This document shows positions 21,087 through 30,392 of a DNA stretch of 64,000 nt, in pieces. The DNA comes from Anas platyrhynchos. Taxonomy: Eukaryota; Chordata; Aves; Anseriformes; Anatidae. Location of the stretch: NCBI RefSeq assembly GCF_047663525.1, contig NC_092603.1, positions 4,865,001-4,929,000 on the forward strand. The letters run 5' to 3'. Position 1 is the stretch's first letter, and each line of letters starts with the position of its first letter. The notes beneath the pieces were generated by a model that worked only from the letters and a program-made list of their open reading frames with translations, was not told the origin of the DNA and did not search any database. The position numbers were made by a program, and so were the translations under genes.

Positions 21087-22463
21087 GTGGGGGCCGAGGC
21101 ACCGAGTTTTGGGGGTGTTGGGGGCTTTTGGGGGGAGATAGGGGTTTTGGGGGCTTCTTTGGGCGGTGCTTAGGGCTTTTGGGGGCTTCTTTGGGTGTGT
21201 TAGCGCTTTTGGGGGGCTTAGGGCTTTTGGGGGGCTTTTTTTGGGGTGTTAGGGCTTTCTGGTGGCTACTTTAGGGTTTTGGGGAGCTTTTTTGGGGGGT
21301 TAGGACTTTTTGGTGAGCTTTTGGGGAGGCTTTTTTTGGGTGTTTAGGGCTTTTTTGGGGGATTACGACTTTTGGGGGCTTTTTTGGGGGCATTAGGTCT
21401 TTTAGGGGCTTTTTTGAGGGGGTTTTGAGCCTTTTGGGACTTTGGGGGGTTTAAGGCATTTGGGGGGGGTTAGGACTTCTTGGGGTGCTTTTTTGGGAGG
21501 GGTTACAGCTTTTGGGGGGCTAATTTAGGGCTTTGGGGAGATTTTTGGGGGGAATTAGGTCTTTTAGGGGCCTTTTGGAGGGAGTTTTGAGCTTTTGGGG
21601 GCTTCTTTTGGGGGATTTATGGTGTTTGGGGGAGGTTTAGGGCTTCTTGGGGTGCTTTTGGGGGGATTAGGGCTTTTGGGGACGTCTTATGGGGGCGTTT
21701 AGGGCTTTTGGGGGCTTCTTTGGGTGTGTTAGTGCTTTTGGGAGGGGCTTAGGGTTTTTGGGGGCTTTTGGGTTTTTTTGGGGGGGTGTTAGGGCTTTTT
21801 GGTGGCTAATTTAGGGCTTTTGGGGGGCTTTTTTTGGAGGTTAGGGCTTTTGGGGGGACTTTTGGGGAGACTTTTTGGGGAGTTATGGCTTTTGGGAGCT
21901 TTTTTTGGGGGATTAGGTCTTTTAGGGGCTTTTTTGAGGGGATTTTGGGACTTTTGGGGGTTTAAGGCATTTGGGAGGGTTTAGGACTTCTTGGGGTGCT
22001 TTTTTTGGGGGGGGTTACAGCTTTTGGGGGGCTAGTTTAGGGCTTTGGGGAGATTTTTTTGGGGGGAATGAAGTCTTTTAGGGGCTTTTTTGAGGGGGTT
22101 TTGAGCTTTTGGGGGCTTCTTTTGGGGGATTTAAGGCATTTGGGGGGGTTAGGGCTTCTTGGGGTGCTTTTGGGGGGATTAGGGCTTATGGGGGCTTTTT
22201 TGGGGCTTTTTTGGGGGTAGGTCTTTTGGGGGCTAATTTAGGGCTTTTTTTGAGGGGGTAGGGCTTTCTTGGGGGAGTAGGGCTTTTGGGGTGGGGGGGT
22301 TAGGGTGGGTTTTTGGGGGAATTTCTTTAGCTTTGGGGACTTTGGGTCTGCTCTTTTGGGGGCTCTTTGGGGTTCTTTATAGGGTTTGGAGGCTTTTGGT
22401 GGTTCTTTAGGCACTCGGGGCCCCTTTTTGGGGGGATTTTGCGCCCCCCTGACCCCCCCAAAG
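21087..22463. repeat. KIFC1 intron 8 TTAGGGCTTTTGGGGG minisatellite, copy 1
   Basis: Tandem ~20-25-bp units 'ttagggcttttgggggctt' that carry the telomeric hexamer TTAGGG in most repeats. The orientation relative to the gene is the same as in copy 3 (40436-41574), and the array is reversed in copy 2 (32795-33928). Confidence 0.85.
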
Positions 22464-22548
22464 TACAGTTTCAGCGCCAGTTTCCTGGAGATCTACAATG
22501 AGGTGCTGCGGGACCTGCTGGGGGGGGACAAGGGGGGTGAGCTGGAGG

Positions 22549-23119
22549 TCAGCTGTGGTGAACAAGCGATAAAAGAGTTAGTTAAATATATTTTAAATTA
22601 AATATATGTTCCTTGGAAGTACAAGAATAGCATTCAGGTTAAATCAGGTCTCCTTGGTGTAAAAATAAAGTGAAAAACCTTCCAGCCGGTAAGGGAACAT
22701 AGAAGACCCTACATGCAATGTGTTTAGATGCAAAATTAAACTCCAGAGCACAACAACTGAAAAGGATGATTTTATATATATAAATATTTACAGACACTAT
22801 TTATGACTTTATATTTGCACAGATATTTACTTTCATTTATCTCCTCTTTGCCCTTGATCCAGATTTGAAGTGTAGTGAAAACCTGTAGCAACCCCCCACA
22901 ACAGCGGAAAGAGGCCAAAAAGCAGCAATATTGGGGCAGTTTGGTGGCAATTGTGGGTTTTAAGTGGTAATTCGGTGAGGAAAGCCCACGTAACTACTTA
23001 CTATCAGGCTTCAAATAAAATTTGGCAATATAAATGACAATAATATGAGTGAAATTTTGCCATTCCCCTCACAGAAGGGTGAAGGAAGGGGTGATGTTGT
23101 ACAGTGCCTCATAGTTAGG
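22549..23119. other. AT-rich DNA between broken KIFC1 copy 1 and the provirus
   Basis: AT-rich, non-repetitive sequence begins inside KIFC1 exon 9 and runs to the 5' LTR. The junction lies at a shared GTCAGCT: intact exon 9 has GTCAGCT about 9 bases further on. I do not recognise the sequence and see no open frame of note. It ends with TTAGG, the left copy of the proviral target duplication (23115-23119). Confidence 0.6.
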
Positions 23120-23596
23120 TGTGGGAATAGAAATGTTGTTTTTGCAGAGTTACATTGTTTAGAAGGAGGGAATGTGGTACTGAGATATGCTTACAGTGAT
23201 AAGAAAGTTTAGCAGGCGACCTAGTGAAATGCAGACAACCAGACTCCTTAGGACAATTAGGTGAAAATCACGGTGTCAAGTCAAGTCAGGTAAGTGAAGA
23301 AACATTACCACTTCAAGCACTAAAAATGTCAAAAGAAATTTGAAATTTAACAGGCCGGCAACTGAAGGCCATGCATTGTTTGTGAAGCATCAGATAGATT
23401 GTGAACCTGGATTACCCACTCAGTGGGGAAACAGGGGAGGGTCCTGCCATCAAAAGGTATATAAACTGTGTTTTGGAACTAGTAGAGGCGCTCTCTCCTG
23501 CTTGTGGGGCGCCCGCCATTGCAATCGTGAATAAATTACTACTTCACTGAGATCCTCGCCTGAGCCTAAGTTATTGGCTACGGAGTGTTTCTCACA
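23120..23596 (+). repeat. 5' LTR
   Basis: Begins TGTGGGAATAG and ends TTTCTCACA. Contains a TATA box (TATATAAA near 23458) and polyadenylation signal AATAAA near 23531. It is 477 bp, 5 bp longer than the 3' LTR because of a GTCAA duplication near 23277-23290. Confidence 0.92.
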
Positions 23597-23599
23597 ATT

Positions 23600-23617
23600 T
23601 GGGGGCTCGTCCGGGAT
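23600..23617 (+). promoter_or_regulatory. Primer-binding site, tRNA-Pro type
   Basis: TGGGGGCTCGTCCGGGAT, three bases after the LTR end. It matches the proline-tRNA primer site used by many gammaretroviruses at every position I can recall. Confidence 0.88.
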
Positions 23618-23970
23618 CCAGTCACCTACTGGGGAGCCCCACCGCCGCAGCAGCAGGAAGGCATGCCCCGCTGATTTCAGCGGTCCTGTGCATCGACGGT
23701 GGCGGTTCTGCGGAAAGCTGACAGAGGGCCCGAGACTGGTTAAAGAGGCAGGATCCGTGAAGTAGTGGGGAAAGGAAGAAGGTAGGCACTCCGGGTTTTT
23801 AAGAATCGATCCGGTAACTCTGTGCACAGACCAAGGTAAGAAATATTAAGTATTGCCTTGGGGGTCGGGTATCTGGTGTATGGTAAGCCCTTGCACGGGG
23901 AAGTGCTGGCACTACACCAGGGGAATCTGGTGTACGGTAATCCTTGCACGGGGAAGTGCTTGGAAGTACA

Positions 23971-24295
23971 CCAGGGAATCTGGTAAACTCAGGTGTGCGG
24001 TAACGCTGGCACGGGGAAGTGCTTGGCGGTACACCCCCATCTTTCAGTACGTTGGTGTGTGGTAAACTGCAGAAGGGAAAATTCTGTAGCACATACTGGT
24101 GAGGGTTAGGAAAGATGGGAAGCACGAGTTCCAGGGAATCTGGTAAACTCATAGGTGTGCGGTAACGCTGGCACGGGGAAGTGCTTGGCGGTACACCCCC
24201 ATTTTTCAGTACGTTGGTGTGTGGTACACTGCAGAAGGGAAATTTCTGTAGCACATACGGGCGAGGGTTAGGAAAATGGGAAGATATGAGTTCCA
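23971..24295 (+). repeat. Tandem duplication (~160 bp) in the proviral leader
   Basis: Two consecutive copies beginning CCAGGGAATCTGGTAAACTC (about 23974 and 24132) with a few differences, each ending in ATGGGAAG. Shorter 'gcacggggaagtgct' elements repeat further upstream. The ATG-GGA at the end of either copy is a plausible myristoylated gag start. Confidence 0.75.
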
Positions 24296-25545
24296 GGGGA
24301 CAGGGAGATATCCCTGGGGGAGTGCCTACTAATAGTTCTTCCTGAAGAATTATAAGAAATTGGAAACATAATCCCAAAATTAGAGGGATTGTAAAAGAAA
24401 AATAATTTTAAAAAAAAGGTTAAATATTGTGTATCAGTCTGGACAAAAGAACCAATTAAGGAAACAGCAGTATTTTGGCCAAAATACGGGTCTGATGAAA
24501 ATTCAGGCTTTAAATCTATGTGTAAACAAGAAGATTCCTTTTTTAGAGAAGGAGCCAAGTTATGTTCCCTATAATCTTAATATTGAACTGGTGGCAGCAG
24601 CAGTCACTCCAGGAAGGGAGACAGGGACTGTAATTAACACTGTCCCTAAAGAAGGATCGTACTCTAGGCTCTGGCAAGAATTAGAACAAGGTAGAAGAGA
24701 TATTGAGAATTTTGCCTTCCCTGATACTAACAGTACTAACACTAACTGTATATCCTCTTAGGTGAACTACCCCCTCCTCCTTACCAGCAGAGAGGTTAGA
24801 ACTTTTAAGAAGGAGAGGAAGTCTTTATTCGAGGACCCCAACAGCCTAGTTGAACAATTAGACCAGTTCCTACGACCTGATTTATACTCTTGGGGGAGGG
24901 AATTATGTCTGTAAGTATGTTGTTTACAGGGAAAGAAACGGGAATGATCAGGAGGAGAGCTGCTATACAAGAATGGGAAAGAGCTCATCCTCCAGGACCA
25001 GGGGTAATACCGGCAGGGCAGAAATACCCACTTGCCAATCCTGGCTGGAATAATAATAGTGTGCAACACAGAAATCATATGAGAGACTTGGGGTCAGAAT
25101 GAGAAAGTACTTGGGGATGAGACCTGAGGACCCAGTATCCCAAGGGCTCTTGAAAGTTCATTGTGTGATTAAAGCCTGGCAGAATACGCAGAAAATGCTT
25201 CAGAAGGTGGGGGGATGTAGTGAACAGTCACTGGGGGACCCTCCTGCGGGAGGCCCTGGAGGTGTGTGTCCGGAGGGGAGGTAAGAAGGAAAAAAAAAAA
25301 AAAAGAGCGAAGAAACTAATGGTATTGACAGTGCAGCGGGTAGTGAGGCAGAGGGTTGGAGAAAGAGGAAGAAAATCTTCAGGGGGAGTCAGGGCCAGGA
25401 TGGAAAGGAGAGGAAGAGAGATGAAGGAATGGCAGGCAAAGAAGGCTGCCTGTGTTGTGGCCTGAGTCCTAGCAGAGACAGGCTTTGATAAGATGTTTTA
25501 AGTGTGGCCAGGCTGGCCACTTGGAATAGGAATATCGGGAGTGGA
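24275..25545 (+). pseudogene. gag: gag remnant with degenerate zinc knuckle
   Basis: Open stretches in shifting frames show a capsid-like piece near 25100-25290 (a SQGLL..KAWQNTQKMLQ region followed by a charged tail that matches the end of gammaretroviral capsid) and a nucleocapsid zinc-knuckle start CFKCGQAGHL at about 25493, interrupted by a stop. No continuous gag frame exists. The assignment is by motif, not alignment. Confidence 0.6.
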
Positions 25546-28000
25546 AGAAGGAGGAAAGAAGGAAAATGGCATGAAATATACTATATTGATATGTTGTTTC
25601 AGTATCTTGGAGGGAAAAGGTATGGAATTAAGTTGGACCCTGACTGAGCCTTTGGTGCTGGTATTAGAAAAGTACGGGCTGGAGAAAGATAAAGGAAGTG
25701 TTAAAAGGGTTGCTGAAGGTGTTAAAGGTGTGGCATGTAGTATTTAACAGAGCTGTTTGAAATTGAATGAGCAGGGAAAGGTGATGTAGGCATTATCTAA
25801 GTAACAGTCTAGAAGTTTTGGTATATTTGCATATTTGCTGTGGTGTTTGGTCAGTTTCCCAAGCATCGGGGAGGGGGGAACAGCCTGCTCCACCAGGGGC
25901 CTCTCCAGCGGCCACAGGGGGGCTTCGGCTCCAGCGCCTGGAGTGCCTCCTCCCCCTCCTTCTGCACTGACTTTGGTGTCTGCGGGGGGGTTTCTCGCTC
26001 TCCCAACTGCTGTTGAGCAGCAGGTTTTTGTTTGTTTCTTTGTTTGTTTTCGTGGCTGTGCTCTCACAGAGGCACGGACTGTATTGCTTATGGCTTGGCT
26101 CTGGGCGGCAGTGAGCCCCTTAGGGGCCGAATGAAATTGTCTCTTACCTGCCACGGGGAGGCTTCTGGGTTTTTCTCACGGGGGCTGCCACTGCAGTTTC
26201 CCACGCCCCCCACTCACAGCCCCCGAACCTTGCCATCAAACCCAATACACTGGGGAGCAGCTAGGTCATTACTGACTTGTAAAGTATCAGGGATTAAATT
26301 AACTAATGAAACCCTAAAAAGTGATGGGGGCAGAAGGGACTGGGATAACAGTGCCACTTTTGGGGGATACCAAGCTGAGACCAGAGGATAAAATGATCAC
26401 TGGGTAATTATTGTATGTACCCAAGGCAGGGACTAACTTGTTGAGAAGGGATTTGATGATTAAATTGGGCATTCAACTAGTAAATTGTTAGACTGGAATA
26501 ACAGTGTTATTAATGGAGTGCTCTCAGGCCCTGAGAGCAAACATGCATGTATATTCACCTCTGACTGGAAAGACCCTGAAATGGGGGCGGAAGCAACAAT
26601 ATAGGTGGACAATTTTACCCCCAAGGGTTTACTGGGCCACCTATCTATTTGGTTAAGTTCTAAAAAAGATTTTGGAGCAATTACAACCTCCCAAGGAGGT
26701 ATTAATGTTAACAAATATGTGGATCGTTTTCTATTGTCAGGACAGGAGAAAAGAGTTGTGAAGAAAGCTACTAACAAGCTATTCAACTTTCTGGGAAAGC
26801 AGGGCTTGGGAATATTAAAAAAATAAATAAATTACAATATGGAGAAAGAGAAGTCAGGTATTTAAGGCATCTAATGTCTGAAGGAAAACAGAATAAATGC
26901 AGAGAGGATTCAGGGAATTGTTGAAAATTAAGAAAGAACTAAAAAGTTTTAAAAGAAAGATTTTTTTTAAGGAATCAGGAGCCATGAAGTCTGAAGGAAA
27001 ATGGATACTCCCTGATGGGAGAGAAATGCTGAATAAAGTGATAATGAGGCAAATATTAACTGTTTTACATCAGAAGAGTCATTGGGAGGTGCAAGCAATA
27101 TGTGATAAGAAAGTATGTCTGTGTAGGAATATACACTTTAGGGAAGCACATATGTAGAGGATGTACCATATGTCAAAAGGTAAATAAAAAGGTCTTCTGT
27201 AATCCATCTAGAAGAGGACGGGAGCCAGGGGTTTGACCTTTCCAAAGTATACAGGTAGACTTTACTGAGTTACTTGTTTGTCCTAATTGACCACGTGACT
27301 GGATGGGCGTAAAGCTTTACTGCAAGGGTTAAAGCAGGCCTTAGAGATTGAGTGGGATTTTCACAGCCCCTGGCACCCCTCCTCTTCTGGGAAGGTGGAA
27401 CGAATGAATCAGACATTAAAGAAGCAATTAACTAAACTAGTGTTAGAAACCCAACTTCCTTGGGTAAAATGCTTACTCCTACAGGTTTAAACAGCACCAA
27501 AAAAATGATATAGGAATTTTACCATATGAGATGCTGTTCAGATTGCCCTATCTGGGCAGAAGGGATGAGATACCACAATTCAAAACAAGAGAGTTTTCTT
27601 AAGAACTGTATTCTGGGGTTGTCCTCTTCTTTGTCATTTCTCAGGACCTGTGGGTTGTTGGCTCAAACCCCACCTTTGGAATTCCCCATTCACCACCATC
27701 ACCCAGGAAACCGGGTCCTGGTTTGGACCTGGAAAGAGTCAGCTCCGGCCTGAATGGGAAGGACAATTACTAACCACTGAAACAGCCTAAGAACTGTGGA
27801 AAAAGGTTGGACTCACTATACTCGAGTGAAGGCATCCGTCGACGCTAGTACCTGGGAAGCTGTTCCTACAAAAGACTTGTTGGAAGTTGAAATTGAAAAA
27901 TCTCATAGTGGACTCTGAGCAAGATAAGAGCTTACAATTGTAAACTAACCTTTTATTTTCACAGGTAACTAACGACTGTGACTTGTGATTGAGAGAAAGG
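25546..28000 (+). pseudogene. pol: pol remnant: end of RT region and integrase
   Basis: Little recognisable protease or RT is visible from 25546 to about 26580. Near 26840 a fragment resembles the RT 'YL.HL..EGK' block. From about 26980 integrase pieces are visible: zinc-binding style LPDGREMLNK..ILTVLHQKSHW, the catalytic-core WHPSSSGKVERMNQTLKK at about 27370, and a C-terminal GNRVLVWTWK..VEKGWTHYTRVK at about 27706-27830. Several stops and frameshifts break it. A GC-rich piece at about 25860-26000 looks out of place and may be a later insertion. Confidence 0.6.
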
Positions 28001-28105
28001 ACAGACCTATAGTGAATTGCAGTGCTCCCAAGGGGGGGTTGTTATAGTAGTAGTGTACATCTTACTTTTTGTATCAATAATTATTTGGAAACCTAAGGTT
28101 TAAAA

Positions 28106-29808
28106 ATAATGACAGGGAAAAATTGATTACTAATTTTGATTTTAGTGATTCTAGGCCTCAGAGAAGGCCTTGGTCAATTGGCAACTTGCAAAAGGCACGA
28201 CCAGATAATAGCAAAAACGGGATACCCCATCAAAATATGGGTGACTGTGACAGAGGGTTATGTACCACATTCTGTCACGTTCGATGTTTGTGAGGTGTTA
28301 GCTTGTGGAGATTTAAATGCCTAACGACAATTGAGCAGAGAGAACCAATAACTGAGAGAGACCCAACAGCCAGATTGAGAATACTGTATGGAAACGATCC
28401 TCTATTGCCATCAGAGAAAGGGAGAAACTGAAGGAGAAAACAGGAGAGAAAACAGGAAGCCCTCTGAAATGTGTCAGTTCAAACAAGGTATGGGGATGTG
28501 AATGCCTGGATAGAATGGGTCAAATATACCGTCCAGAGTCTCAACCGTAGCTATTGCTATGCTTGTGCCTCGGGATGACCGATTGCCCAGATAATGCCCT
28601 TCCCATGGGGGTGGACCAAAGACTCCCAAGGGATGCGATATATGATTGCATTGTACCAAGAAAAGACTGCCTGGGGAAATGAGGCCTGTAAGTCTCTCTT
28701 TGCTGTTTCTTGCATGATAACAATATCGCAGTTCCCCCTGCATTCTCTACAGCTATAGGTAACCATACAGCTTGCCTCTCACGGCAGGGTGTGAGTGCTA
28801 CCTGGCATCTGGGAGAATTTGCCTTCTGCTGCCAAGGACTTGATGGGAAACTGCTCAAGACTAGAGATCCCCAGGGCAGATCTCTGGTGGTACAGTGGAG
28901 GGAAGATCTTACGGTCCACCCTACCATCTAATTGGGAAGGCACTTGCGCACTTGTTCAATTAGCTATACCCTTCACCGTGGCATTTGAAAGAGAAACATC
29001 ACAAATACCCAGAAGTAAAAGAGGCTTAGGAATATCATTTGCTGATAGAGTATATATAGATTCTATTGGGGTACCTAGAGGAGTTCCAGATGAACATAAA
29101 GCCAGAAATCAAATTGCTGCAGGGTTTGAGTCACTGTTCTGGTGGGTAACAATCAATAAAAATGTGGATTGGATTAATTATTTCTATTATAATCAGCAGA
29201 GATTCATCAATTATACCAAGGATGCGATGAGAGGAATCGATGAACAACTAGATGCCATCAGCAAAATGGCTTGGGAAAACAGGATAGCATTAGATATGAT
29301 GCTCGCAGAGGAAGGAGGTGTGTTTGTGTGTCTAATACTGAGCAACCATTGTTGCACTCTTATACCCAACAATAGTGTCCCAGATGGCTCGGTAACAAGA
29401 ACATTGCAAGGGCTTACCACCCTTGCCAGTGAATTGGCAGAAAAAGTAGGCATATTTACATCCTTGATCGTAGTTGTAGGAGTTTTGACAGCCATTGGTT
29501 GCTGCATTATCCCCTGTGTAAGAGGACTAGTACAGTGGTTAACTGAAACCGCACTATTGAAACAAATGACCATGGAGCTACCACCTTACTCAGCTAAGGA
29601 GATAATGAGGAGATGGAAAGCAAAGAAAGCAAAGAAGAAGAAGTCTATCAAATTGCACCTTAGAGAAAGGTTTTGCAAAAATCAACAGTTTATAAAAAAA
29701 AGAAAAGGGGGGAATTGTGGGAATAGAAATGTTGTTTTTGCAGAGTTACATTGTTTAGAAGGAGGGAATGTGGTACTGAGATATGCTTACAGTGATAAGA
29801 AAGTTTAG
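28106..29808 (+). pseudogene. env: env: broken surface part, open transmembrane part
   Basis: A hydrophobic leader near 28125-28165 starts the region, and the surface subunit is then interrupted. From 28795 to 29808 a 337-codon frame is open. It shows a basic RSKR cleavage-type motif (codons 73-76, about 29011-29022), an ectodomain with heptad pattern and the LDMMLAEEGG region, a CX6CC motif, and a C-terminal membrane segment (about GIFTSLIVVVGVLTAIGCC). The stop lies inside the 3' LTR. The surface subunit is incomplete, so a whole envelope protein is not encoded; the retained open TM part is noteworthy. Confidence 0.8.
29690..29715 (+). promoter_or_regulatory. Polypurine tract
   Basis: A purine run (A-rich then AGAAAAGGGGGGAAT) directly before the TG of the 3' LTR, as required for plus-strand priming. 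Confidence 0.85.
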
Positions 29809-30187
29809 CAGGCGACCTAGTAAAATGCAGGCAACCAGACTCCTTAGGACAATTAGGTGAAAATCACGGTGTCAAGTCAGGTAAGTGAAGAAACATTACC
29901 ACTTCAAACAGTAAAAATGTCAAAAGAAATTTGAAATTTAACAGGCCGGCAACTGAAGGCCATGCATTGTTTGTGAAGCATCAGATAGATTGTGAACCTG
30001 GATTACCCACTCAGTGGGGAAACAGGGGAGGGTCCTGCCATCAAAAGGTATATAAACTGTGTTTTGGAACTAGTAGATGCGCTCTCTCCTACTTGTGGGG
30101 CGCCCGCCATTGCAATCGCGAATAAATTACTACTTCACTGAGATCCTCGCCTGAGCCTAAGTTATTGGCTACGGAGTGTTTCTCACA
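29716..30187 (+). repeat. 3' LTR
   Basis: 472 bp, TGTGGGAATAG to CTCACA, followed by the TTAGG duplication. TATA box near 30050 and AATAAA near 30121. Confidence 0.92.
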
Positions 30188-30192
30188 TTAGG

Positions 30193-30392
30193 GGACCAAA
30201 CGTTAACAAAAACTGTAATAAACTCTTTATTTTTAATTTGTTTTAATAACTTAATACTTTAATAACTCTCTTAAGCTATTTGTCTTTTTATTTTACTCTG
30301 GTGAACTATTAGCTCTATGAAAAAATAGTTGTGAGGATGATGATGAACTTCTGGGTTTTGAGCCTGTATCTTCCTGGAGTATTTTACACTTT
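30193..30392. other. AT-rich spacer right of the provirus
   Basis: A short AT-rich segment, probably the continuation of the DNA at 22549-23119 before the provirus inserted. No feature is recognised. It ends where the inverted-repeat arm begins. Confidence 0.5.

Larger units (their letters stand above)
17548..22548 (+). pseudogene. KIFC1: KIFC1 copy 1, frameshifted, internally deleted and truncated
   Basis: Kinesin-14 (minus-end-directed mitotic motor) copy. Recognisable exons: 1 (from 17548), 2 17759-17849, 3 17919-18165, 4 18572-18749, 5 19364-19510, partial 6 20409-about 20440, 8 20913-21086 with P-loop GQTGSGKT, partial 9 22464-about 22548. Three independent lesions show against the intact copy on the other strand. 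Exon 1 has one extra base after the CTTCCGGCCG stretch and runs into a stop. Exon 6 stops after GNIRVFCCVRP (the usual CRVRP reads CCVRP) and joins directly to intron-7-type minisatellite, removing the rest of exon 6 and all of exon 7. Exon 9 breaks after LEV at about 22548, and exons 10-14 are absent. Coiled-coil exons 3-5 remain open. A functional motor cannot be encoded. Confidence 0.9.
23120..30187 (+). mobile_element. Gammaretrovirus-like endogenous provirus, decayed
   Basis: A complete LTR-to-LTR structure: 5' LTR 23120-23596, proline-tRNA primer-binding site 23600-23617, leader, gag and pol remnants, env, polypurine tract, 3' LTR 29716-30187. It is flanked by a 5-bp direct repeat TTAGG (23115-23119 and 30188-30192). 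The PBS type, gag, integrase and env style place it with gamma/class I elements. Internal genes are interrupted by many stops and most of reverse transcriptase is missing, so it cannot be autonomous. By eye the two LTRs differ at about 7 substitutions plus one 5-nt indel. Confidence 0.92.

Noticed and set aside
25250-25470. Basic Lys/Arg-rich frame as an independent gene
   Set aside because: It is in the position and style of the charged end of capsid before nucleocapsid in the decayed gag.
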